From the NCBI GenBank assembly GCA_900757255.1, contig CAAENE010000099.1, positions 1 to 7,097 of the forward strand: a stretch of 7,097 nt of DNA, given 5' to 3'. This DNA comes from Clostridia bacterium. GTDB taxonomy: Bacteria; Bacillota; Clostridia; HGM11514. The notes beneath the pieces were generated by a model. The model made no database searches and was not told the origin of the DNA. It saw only the letters and a list, made by a program, of their open reading frames with translations. Both the position numbers and the translations under genes were made by a program. Shown here one piece after another: positions 1 to 5,108 of the stretch (position 1 is the first letter of the stretch; the number at the start of each line of letters is the position of its first letter).

Positions 1-498
1 CTGTCCAAGGAAAACACTGCCGAAAATCTGATCCATTCCATGCTGAATGAATTTGAGAACAAATGGAAGGACGAATACGATAAGCAGGCTAAAAAGCTGA
101 ATATGACACAGGATGAAATTATCATTTTAGCGTCTGTTATTGAACGTGAGGCCGCCTCCGCAGAGGAAATGCCAAAGGTCTCTTCGGTATTTCATAACCG
201 GCTCAGCTCTAAGGATTACCCCTATTTGCAATCCTGCGCGACCGTCCAGTATATTTTAAAAGAACGCAAAGCGGTTTTGAGCGAAGCCGATACAAAAATC
301 AAGTCGCCTTATAACACATATATCAATAAAGGGCTGCCGGTCGGGCCAATCTGCTCTCCCGGCGAGGAGGCGATCCGCGCCGCCCTGTATCCCGATGATA
401 CTGATTATTATTTTTTTGTCCTGGGTAAAGACGGAAAAACAATTTTTTCCAAAACATACCAGGAACATCAGCAGGCCATGCGGGAAAACGGGCTTTGA
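1..498 (+). CDS. mltG: Endolytic murein transglycosylase MltG (YceG-like), 3' part only
   Basis: The frame is open from base 1, so 165 C-terminal codons are visible and the N-terminal membrane anchor and LysM-like part lie outside the window. MltG cleaves nascent glycan strands at the outer face of the membrane and is thought to set glycan length. Seen here: the motif LASVIEREA, whose first Glu (codon 142-144) aligns with the family's catalytic Glu; then VSSVFHNRL, SPYNTYINKGLPVGPICSPG and YYFFV, all in the expected YceG order, ending in the usual short tail after the TYQEHQ segment. The stop TGA is at 496-498. The neighbours trmR and a U32 gene reproduce the B. subtilis yrrL-yrrM-yrrN/O order, which supports the call. 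Nothing suggests truncation at the 3' end. Identification is confident; the gene is partial only because the window cuts it. Confidence 0.95.
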   Translation: MSKENTAENLIHSMLNEFENKWKDEYDKQAKKLNMTQDEIIILASVIEREAASAEEMPKVSSVFHNRLSSKDYPYLQSCATVQYILKERKAVLSEADTKIKSPYNTYINKGLPVGPICSPGEEAIRAALYPDDTDYYFFVLGKDGKTIFSKTYQEHQQAMRENGL

Positions 499-525
499 TG
501 GACTTGCTGTAATACAGCAAGTCCA
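499..525 (+). terminator. Perfect 12-bp hairpin directly after mltG, without a T-run
   Basis: Bases 499-510 pair perfectly with 514-525 around the loop AAT, starting one base after the mltG stop. The stem is strong enough to be a terminator or an mRNA 3'-end stabiliser. The canonical U-tract is missing: the next bases are ATGAATCTGAAACATG, and the first T-run (543-548) is 17 nt downstream. It may therefore attenuate or protect the transcript instead of ending it. The structure is seen directly; the role is inferred. Confidence 0.55.
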
Positions 526-615
526 ATGAATCTGAAACATGATTTTTTACACGAAAAAACAGAAAAATTTTCTATTTACCTGAAAAAAACTGTTTTTTTA
601 CTTACTTTTTAATCC
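526..615 (+). promoter_or_regulatory. A/T-tract leader between mltG and trmR, probably intrinsically curved
   Basis: Runs of A or T occur at 543-548, 554-559, 563-571 (A5T4), 583-589, 593-599 and 606-610, with a short TTT at 575-577. Their centres are about 9-12 bp apart, close to one helical turn, which is the pattern of bent DNA. I could not find a convincing -35/-10 pair. TTTAAT at 608-613 resembles a -10 box but is too close to the start codon to be useful. The region probably holds upstream promoter information for trmR, but that is inference. Confidence 0.35.
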
Positions 616-627
616 GGAGCTGTTCAC

Positions 628-1290
628 ATGATTGACGATAATATCAACCACGAATACATCATTCGATACCTGCAGGGGCTTTACCACGAAACCGACCCCT
701 TGCTGAAAAACATGCAGGAGTATGCCAAAGCGCATTCTGTCCCGATCATTCTGCCTGATTCCGCCGCTTTTTTAAAAACGCTGTGCGCGATGAAAATGCC
801 GAACAGGATTTTGGAAATCGGGACAGCGATCGGGTATTCTGCTATGCTGATGCACAGCGTCACCAACGCCGAAATCCTGACCGTTGAGCGGGACAGGACC
901 GTTTACGAACAGGCTGTTGGAAATATCAAGGCCGCCTCATTAGAGTCAAAAATCCGCTGCGTGCTGAACGAAGCGGAAAGTGTTCTGCCAATCATTGACG
1001 GAACCTTTGATTTTATTTTTGTCGACGGTGCAAAAGCGCATTACGGCGAATTTTTCAAAAGCGCCAAAACACTGCTGAATCCAGGCGGATTTATCCTGTT
1101 TGACAATTGCCTGTATAAGGGCATGGTTGCGACCGATGAGCTGATGCTGCACAGGAAGCGGACCATTGTCAAAAGAATGCGGCAGTTTATCGAGGAGGTC
1201 ATGGCATCGCCTGATTTTGTGTCGTCCCTTGTGCCCATAGGAGACGGTATGCTGCTGGCTCAGAAAAAAACAAATAACCAAAAGGACTGA
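628..1290 (+). CDS. trmR: tRNA 5-hydroxyuridine (ho5U34) O-methyltransferase TrmR (YrrM-like)
   Basis: A 220-residue class I SAM-dependent methyltransferase of the COMT-like family, close in length to B. subtilis TrmR (YrrM). TrmR methylates ho5U34 to 5-methoxyuridine in the anticodon of certain tRNAs, in the cytoplasm. Visible motifs: SAM-binding loop ILEIGTAIGYSA (61-72), acidic motif II LTVERD (84-89, Glu87 expected to hold the ribose), FIFVDGAK (129-136) with Asp133, and LFDN (157-160) with Asp159-Asn160. The last two are the family's metal-ligand positions. The start ATG at 628 is preceded by GGAG (616-619), 8 nt away. Downstream, the U32 gene begins 4 nt after the stop and its ribosome binding site lies inside this gene, so the two are probably co-translated. 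Generic O-methyltransferase or catechol methyltransferase is the alternative, but the mltG/U32 context favours TrmR. Confidence 0.87.
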   Translation: MIDDNINHEYIIRYLQGLYHETDPLLKNMQEYAKAHSVPIILPDSAAFLKTLCAMKMPNRILEIGTAIGYSAMLMHSVTNAEILTVERDRTVYEQAVGNIKAASLESKIRCVLNEAESVLPIIDGTFDFIFVDGAKAHYGEFFKSAKTLLNPGGFILFDNCLYKGMVATDELMLHRKRTIVKRMRQFIEEVMASPDFVSSLVPIGDGMLLAQKKTNNQKD

Positions 1291-1294
1291 AACG

Positions 1295-2524
1295 ATGAAC
1301 AAACCTGAAATTCTGGCTCCTGCCGGAAGCCTATCCAAATTGAAAACTGCTGTTTTATACGGCGCGGACGCGGTATACTGCGGGATGAAAGAATTCTCCC
1401 TGCGGACGGCGGCCTCTAATTTCACCTTTGACGAACTGCGCCAGGGAGTGGATTTTGCCCATGAACGCGGAAAAAAGGTTTATGTGGCAACCAACATTAT
1501 CCCCGACAACCAGGAAATCAGCGTCTTTGAAAACGCAGTAAAAGTCGCTGTTGACGCCGGCGCGGACGCCCTTATCATTGCCGACCCGGGCGCGTTTTCG
1601 ATTGCCCAAAGGTATATTGACAAAATCGATATCCATATCAGCACACAGGCAAATAATGTCAATTATGAAGCCCTGAATTTCTGGCACCGGCTGGGCGCCA
1701 GGCGGGTCGTTCTGGCACGCGAGCTGGGCTTTGAGGATATTCGGCTGATTCGGGAAAAGGTCAGCCTTGAGCTGGAATTGGAGATGTTTGTCCATGGCGC
1801 GATGTGTATCTCCTATTCAGGCCGCTGCCTGCTCAGCAGCTATATGGCGTCGCGCGATTCCAACCACGGCGACTGCGCCCATCCCTGCCGCTGGAACTAT
1901 ACCCTCATGGAGGAAAAGCGCCCTGGCGAATTTTTCCCGGTATACGAGGATGAAAAAGGGACGTATATTTTTAACTCGAAAGACCTCTGTCTGATCGAAC
2001 ATCTGCACGAATTATGTGCCATGGGCGTCAACAGCTTCAAAATCGAGGGCAGGGTCAAAAACGATTATTATGTCGCCGCTGTTACCAAGGCATACCGGCA
2101 GGCGCTGGACAGTTATTTATCAAATCCGCAACAATATGTTTTTGACCCTGATTTATACAAAGAGCTATGTAAGGTAAGTCATAGATTCTATTTTAAGGGG
2201 GTTAACGGCCCCGCTGACGGTCCAAACGCACAGGTGTATACATCCAATACCTATATCCGAAAATATGACGTTGTAGGTATCGTAGAATCGTTTTTAGAGG
2301 ATTCGGGTATTTCGCTTGTACGTCAGAGGAATAAATTTTATAAAGGCGACCTGCTCGAAATCCTTCCCTTCCGCGGTCCGTTTTTATACCACAAAGCCGA
2401 TTTTTTAAAGGACGCAGACGGAAACGATATCGAAAGCACGCCTCACGCTGATATGCTGTTCCAGCTCAAAACAGATTTCCCCTTAGAACCGGGAATGGTC
2501 ATCCGGAAACAACGCGAGGAATGA
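1295..2524 (+). CDS. trhP: U32-family tRNA uridine-34 hydroxylation protein (TrhP / YrrO / YegQ-like)
   Basis: A 409-residue U32-family protein. Despite the historical label peptidase/collagenase, characterised members of this group act in RNA hydroxylation; TrhP makes 5-hydroxyuridine at tRNA position 34 and depends on prephenate. Visible: N-terminal ILAPAGSLSKLKTAV and YGADAVYCG typical of the TIM-barrel start; the U32 signature EMFVHGAMCISYSGRCLLSS (163-182); and four cysteines C171, C178, C194 and C198 (C-x6-C-x15-C-x3-C) that fit the proposed Fe-S cluster. KDLCLIEHL (229-237) and FKIEGRVK (248-255) are also family-typical. Length fits B. subtilis TrhP2/YrrO (about 420) and is far shorter than RlhA/YdcP (about 650). 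The start ATG has AAAGGA at 1281-1286, 8 nt upstream and within trmR. Only one U32 gene is present here, while B. subtilis has two in tandem. It ends 20 nt before a strong terminator. Confidence 0.88.
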   Translation: MNKPEILAPAGSLSKLKTAVLYGADAVYCGMKEFSLRTAASNFTFDELRQGVDFAHERGKKVYVATNIIPDNQEISVFENAVKVAVDAGADALIIADPGAFSIAQRYIDKIDIHISTQANNVNYEALNFWHRLGARRVVLARELGFEDIRLIREKVSLELELEMFVHGAMCISYSGRCLLSSYMASRDSNHGDCAHPCRWNYTLMEEKRPGEFFPVYEDEKGTYIFNSKDLCLIEHLHELCAMGVNSFKIEGRVKNDYYVAAVTKAYRQALDSYLSNPQQYVFDPDLYKELCKVSHRFYFKGVNGPADGPNAQVYTSNTYIRKYDVVGIVESFLEDSGISLVRQRNKFYKGDLLEILPFRGPFLYHKADFLKDADGNDIESTPHADMLFQLKTDFPLEPGMVIRKQREE

Positions 2525-2544
2525 AATGATAGTATCGGTCAATC

Positions 2545-2589
2545 AAACGGCAGCCGGCAGACTTGATAGTTTGCCGGCGCCGTTTTTTT
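2545..2589 (+). terminator. Strong intrinsic terminator of the trmR-trhP unit
   Basis: Bases 2547-2563 pair with 2568-2583: 16 pairs including one G-T wobble (2560/2571), a single bulged A (2552) and a TGAT loop (2564-2567). Seven T follow at 2583-2589. It lies 20 nt after the trhP stop codon. This is a textbook Rho-independent terminator and marks the 3' end of the operon. Confidence 0.95.
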
Positions 2590-2637
2590 ATTGTGCGAAC
2601 GGCAAGGTTCCAGTCTGCCCTTCCTGCAAATTCTCTT

Positions 2638-2653
2638 CGCGCGCGTGCGCGTA
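2638..2653. repeat. 16-bp alternating purine-pyrimidine block, potential Z-DNA
   Basis: From C2638 to A2653 every step alternates pyrimidine and purine, mostly CG dinucleotides with one GT. Such blocks can adopt left-handed Z-DNA under negative supercoiling. It stands out sharply from the very A/T-rich sequence that follows at once. A biological role is not shown by the sequence. Confidence 0.6.
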
Positions 2654-2665
2654 ATTTATTTATTA

Positions 2666-2706
2666 TACTATACTTTACTCTCCTCTCCTTTACTATACTT
2701 TACTCT
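2666..2706. repeat. 16-bp direct repeat in a pyrimidine-rich, G-free tract
   Basis: The 16-mer TACTATACTTTACTCT occurs at 2666-2681 and again at 2691-2706, 25 bp apart. More TTTACT-like words follow to about 2720. The surrounding 70 nt (2652-2721) contain no G on the plus strand. This could be slippage-prone simple sequence or an unstructured RNA leader; no protein-coding function is supported. Confidence 0.75.
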
Positions 2707-2730
2707 TCTTTACTTTACTTTGTTGCGGAT

Positions 2731-2836
2731 TGTCAGTATTTTTCTCAAAGATGTCAGCATTTGAATGAAAAACGTCAGCAATTACATCAAAAAATGTAAA
2801 TTTTTTAATGAAAAATGTTGGCATAAGACATGCAAA
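2731..2836. repeat. Array of five degenerate 21-22-bp tandem units upstream of the operon
   Basis: Units begin at 2731, 2752, 2773, 2795 and 2816, so lengths are 21, 21, 22, 21 and 21. The first three start with TGTCAGTATTT, TGTCAGCATTT and CGTCAGCAATT; the fourth and fifth decay to TGTAAATTTTT and TGTTGGCATAA. The unit end tends to AATGAAAAA, which is exact in units 2 and 4. Against unit 2 I count 15, 16, 16 and about 12 matches out of 21 for units 1, 3, 4 and 5. The 21-bp period is two helical turns, so identical words face the same side of the DNA. This suits cooperative binding of a regulator just upstream of the leader, which is inference. Confidence 0.6.
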
Positions 2837-2875
2837 TATACCTCCATTGTTCCATATACTGAATTGCTGTAATAA
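2834..2875 (+). promoter_or_regulatory. Probable promoter zone of the peptidoglycan-binding operon, sigma type unresolved
   Basis: Two -10-like words lie upstream of the gene at 2902: TATACT at 2855-2860 (five of six against TATAAT) and TGTAAT at 2868-2873 (five of six), neither with a good TTGACA-like partner at the right distance. CATATACT at 2853-2860, with AATATA at 2835-2840, also loosely resembles a mother-cell sigma-E promoter, but the 12-nt gap is shorter than usual. A promoter is expected here because a terminator closes the previous operon; the exact site is not established. Confidence 0.3.
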
Positions 2876-2901
2876 GTTATTTTGAAGTCAGGAGGTTTAT
2901 A

Positions 2902-3687
2902 ATGGAACACGGAAAACGCTCGTACAATATTATGGATCAGATTATCCGAAAATACCGGAACGAGTTTAAAAGATGCCAAAATACATATCAAAAATCAGAG
3001 GTTGCAGAAATCAACGACGGAAATGCACCTGAAAACCTGCCCTACCGTCCGGGACAGGAAAATGCACCCGGAAATCCGGTTGAAAGTGTAGAGAACGAAC
3101 CGTCGGTACCCATGGAAGAAATGAATCCGCCCGAATACGGCGACCAGCCAGGACAGAATCCGGTTGATATCGAGCCGCCGGAGGAAGAACAAATACAGGA
3201 AAGCGGGCAGCCTACAGAACGGCAGATGAGAGACGGATATGGAGAAGGCTCAGGGACGCAGCCCCGTGAATTCGAGCAGCCGGAACAACCAATGCCGCAG
3301 ACCGATATCGGATATATCAAAGTACAGACATTTTCAGGAAGACGTTCAGAACCAATCGCCGGCGCACAGGTCACCATCAGCCGCCCTACGCCGGACGGGG
3401 ACGAACTCATATCCCTAACTGAAACCGGCTCTGACGGAAGCACGCCTGTTATCGAAGTACCGACTGTCAGCCGCGAGCTATCTCAGCAGCCGGGCAATAT
3501 CAAGCCATATACTTCCTATAATATTTCTGTCAAAAAAGCCGGATATTTCACTGTTGACAATAACAATGTACAGGTATACAGCGGTGTAACTGCTATCCAG
3601 CCTGCTATCATGATTCCCATTCCCGAAAATTATACCGGTTCCGATACGCTCACATATTATGAGCAGGGGCCGGAAAACCTTGAATAA
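2902..3687 (+). CDS. Hypothetical acidic protein with C-terminal carboxypeptidase-regulatory-like (Cna-B-type) beta-sandwich domain
   Basis: I do not recognise a characterised homologue of this 261-residue protein. Residues 1-32 are polar and basic (MDQIIRKYRNEFKRC) with no hydrophobic signal peptide. Residues 33-135 form a low-complexity, probably disordered linker rich in Pro, Glu, Gln and Gly, with loosely repeated PGQEN/PGQN words. Residues 137-240 look like a carboxypeptidase-regulatory-like or Cna-B-type fold: GYIKVQTFSGR, PIAGAQVTI, a glycine turn GSDGSTP, YNISVKKAGYF, then VQVYSG. AGYF/SGVTA is the usual end of that fold. The start is set by AGGAGG at 2890-2895, 6 nt before ATG. It leads an operon with two peptidoglycan-binding genes, 17 nt before the next start. 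A structural or adaptor role in the spore envelope is inferred from context only. Confidence 0.8.
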   Translation: MEHGKRSYNIMDQIIRKYRNEFKRCQNTYQKSEVAEINDGNAPENLPYRPGQENAPGNPVESVENEPSVPMEEMNPPEYGDQPGQNPVDIEPPEEEQIQESGQPTERQMRDGYGEGSGTQPREFEQPEQPMPQTDIGYIKVQTFSGRRSEPIAGAQVTISRPTPDGDELISLTETGSDGSTPVIEVPTVSRELSQQPGNIKPYTSYNISVKKAGYFTVDNNNVQVYSGVTAIQPAIMIPIPENYTGSDTLTYYEQGPENLE

Positions 3688-3691
3688 AGAG

Positions 3692-3700
3692 AGGAGAGGA
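3692..3700 (+). promoter_or_regulatory. Purine-rich ribosome binding site that supports a TTG start at 3705
   Basis: AGGAG at 3692-3696 (8 nt spacing) and an overlapping AGGA at 3697-3700 precede TTG at 3705-3707. The frame is closed upstream by TGA at 3681-3683, and no ATG or GTG lies between. The first in-frame Met downstream is residue 284, so TTG is the only start that keeps the conserved N-terminal domain. Confidence 0.8.
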
Positions 3701-3704
3701 AGAA

Positions 3705-5108
3705 TTGCCTACCGAGCCTTATATTCCAAGATATATCACCGTTCATTTAGGATCGCCGGATTCCAGCGCACAAAATGTTACACTGTCCTTTCCGGACTAC
3801 ATAAAAAACGTCGCCTCCAGCGAAATATACCCGACTTGGCCGGAAAACGCAATCCGGGCCAATATTTATGCGCAGATCTCGTTTGCCCTCAATCGAATTT
3901 ATACCGAGTGGTACCGAAGCCGGGGCTATGATTTTGATATTACCAATTCAACCCGGTATGACCAGGCATTTGTACAAAACCGCGATATTTTTGAGAATAT
4001 CAGTGTTATCGTGGATGGAATTTTCAATTCCTATGTCCGCCGCGAGGGAACTGTTGAACCCTATTTTACGCAATATTGCAATGGTACCACGGTCACCTGT
4101 CAGGGACTGTCCCAATGGGGTACTGTGCCGCTGGCAAACCAAGGATATACTCCCTTTGAAATCCTGCAATATTATTATGGAGATGACATATATATTGTAA
4201 ATGACGCGCCGATTCGTATCAACGCGCCATCCTATCCGGGCGCGCCTGTATTGCCGGGATCGGGCGGAAATGACGTGCAGGCGCTTCAGGTCAGGCTGAA
4301 CCGGATTTCGCGAAATTATCCGATTATTCCGAAAATCCAGCCAGTTGACGGAGTTTTTGGAGCGACAACAGAAGCAGCGGTCCGGCAATTCCAGCAGATT
4401 TTCAATTTGCCCGTCACCGGAATTGTCGACCGTGCAACCTGGAACAAAATCAACTATCTTTATGTTTCGGTGAAAAGATTATCTGAGCTGGATTCAGAAG
4501 GAGTCTCTCTGTCCGAGGCCACACAGCAGTTCCCGGAAATTCTGCGGGAGGGCATGACCGGGCAGGAGGTCAGGGTATTTCAGTATTATCTTGCCGTTAT
4601 CGGCTATTTTTACGATACAGTGCCGCCAATTGAAATAACGGGCGTTTTTGGCCCCGAAACAACAGATGCGGTCATTGCCTTTCAGAAAACCTTCGGGCTT
4701 AATCCGGACGGAATCGTCGGCCGGGAAACCTGGAACGAAATGTACAGGGCGTACCGCGGCATCGCCGAATCCATGCCGGCTGTACCCGGAACTGTTGTAC
4801 TGTATCCCGGAACAGCCCTGCAGCAGGGTTCCACCGGACAGTACGTTACGATACTGCAAGGTTATCTTGACTATCTGTCAAATACATATCCGGAAATCCC
4901 GAGTGTCACCGTTGACGGCGTTTTCGGCCCCGCTACTACCAATGCTGTTATTGCTTTTCAAGAATTATTCGGTTTGGAGCCCAGCGGAACCGTCGGACCA
5001 CTTACCTGGGATCGTCTTGCCAGTGAATTTTCTGACCTGCAGGCAGGCAACCAAAAGCAATTACAGCAAAATCCAGGAATTAATTTAGGCGAAGGAGGCC
5101 AAGCATGA
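3705..5108 (+). CDS. Divergent SpoIID/LytB-domain protein with three peptidoglycan-binding (PG_binding_1) repeats
   Basis: A 467-residue protein with a TTG start. Residues about 5-165 resemble the SpoIID/LytB domain, whose founding member is a lytic transglycosylase acting on denuded peptidoglycan during engulfment. Visible: VASSEIYPTWPENAIRANIY (36-55), with Glu40 at the catalytic-Glu position; DITNST (78-83); EPYFTQYCNG (118-127); GLSQWG (134-139) and EILQYYYG (152-159). The His/Cys positions reported as zinc ligands in SpoIID are not evident near NSTRYDQAF. Three PG_binding_1 repeats follow, about 187-255, 280-350 and 373-442, each carrying G-V-F-G and FQ...GL/NL...TW landmarks. A Gln/Gly-rich tail ends the protein. 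There is no signal peptide or membrane segment, unlike SpoIID itself. The next gene overlaps its stop by 4 nt. It is likely a spore-cortex or coat-associated cell-wall protein; enzymatic activity is unproven. Confidence 0.83.
   Translation: MPTEPYIPRYITVHLGSPDSSAQNVTLSFPDYIKNVASSEIYPTWPENAIRANIYAQISFALNRIYTEWYRSRGYDFDITNSTRYDQAFVQNRDIFENISVIVDGIFNSYVRREGTVEPYFTQYCNGTTVTCQGLSQWGTVPLANQGYTPFEILQYYYGDDIYIVNDAPIRINAPSYPGAPVLPGSGGNDVQALQVRLNRISRNYPIIPKIQPVDGVFGATTEAAVRQFQQIFNLPVTGIVDRATWNKINYLYVSVKRLSELDSEGVSLSEATQQFPEILREGMTGQEVRVFQYYLAVIGYFYDTVPPIEITGVFGPETTDAVIAFQKTFGLNPDGIVGRETWNEMYRAYRGIAESMPAVPGTVVLYPGTALQQGSTGQYVTILQGYLDYLSNTYPEIPSVTVDGVFGPATTNAVIAFQELFGLEPSGTVGPLTWDRLASEFSDLQAGNQKQLQQNPGINLGEGGQA

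Larger units (their letters stand above)
2590..2901. other. Non-coding interval between the trhP terminator and the three-gene operon
   Basis: No supported gene lies in this stretch. A frame from 2563 to 2799 exists, but it starts inside the terminator hairpin, runs through low-complexity sequence and has no ribosome binding site. In order the interval holds an alternating purine/pyrimidine block (2638-2653), a G-free pyrimidine-rich tract with a 16-bp direct repeat (2652-2721), five tandem 21-22-bp units (2731-2836), a probable promoter zone (about 2834-2875), and the AGGAGG ribosome binding site (2890-2895) of the next gene. The structure suggests a regulatory region for the downstream operon; that role is inferred. 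Confidence 0.7.

Noticed and set aside
583..599. A7-CTG-T7 palindrome as a terminator of mltG
   Set aside because: The stem is only A-T pairs with a 3-nt loop, too weak for termination; it fits the phased A/T-tract pattern better.
946..1425. 159-codon open frame on the minus strand over trmR and trhP
   Set aside because: It is antisense to two well-supported genes with family motifs, and its product resembles nothing I recognise.
1295..2524. Annotation as a collagenase-type peptidase
   Set aside because: U32 proteins of this length and context belong to the tRNA hydroxylation group; the four cysteines fit an Fe-S cluster and there is no evidence of proteolysis.
2556..2619. GGCAGACT (2556-2563) complementary to AGTCTGCC (2612-2619) as an antiterminator
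   Set aside because: The partner is downstream of the terminator T-run, so it is made only after read-through and cannot prevent termination; an 8-nt match may be chance.
2563..2799. 78-codon open frame in the intergenic region
   Set aside because: It begins inside the terminator hairpin, runs through G-free low-complexity DNA and the repeat array, lacks a ribosome binding site and has no recognisable domain.
2782..2806. TTACAT/ATGTAA hairpin followed by six T as a terminator
   Set aside because: The stem has 6 pairs with a single G-C pair, it lies inside the tandem-unit array, and no gene ends nearby.
2731..2836. CRISPR-like array
   Set aside because: Units are contiguous, degenerate and only 21-22 bp, with no unique spacers and no cas genes in the window.
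3042..3443. 133-codon Ser/Gly/Cys-rich minus-strand frame
   Set aside because: It is the antisense reading of the Pro/Glu-rich linker of the gene at 2902 and has no independent support.
4648..5088. 146-codon frame overlapping the wall-binding repeats in another phase
   Set aside because: It is entirely inside the SpoIID-like gene, whose own frame carries three recognisable domains.
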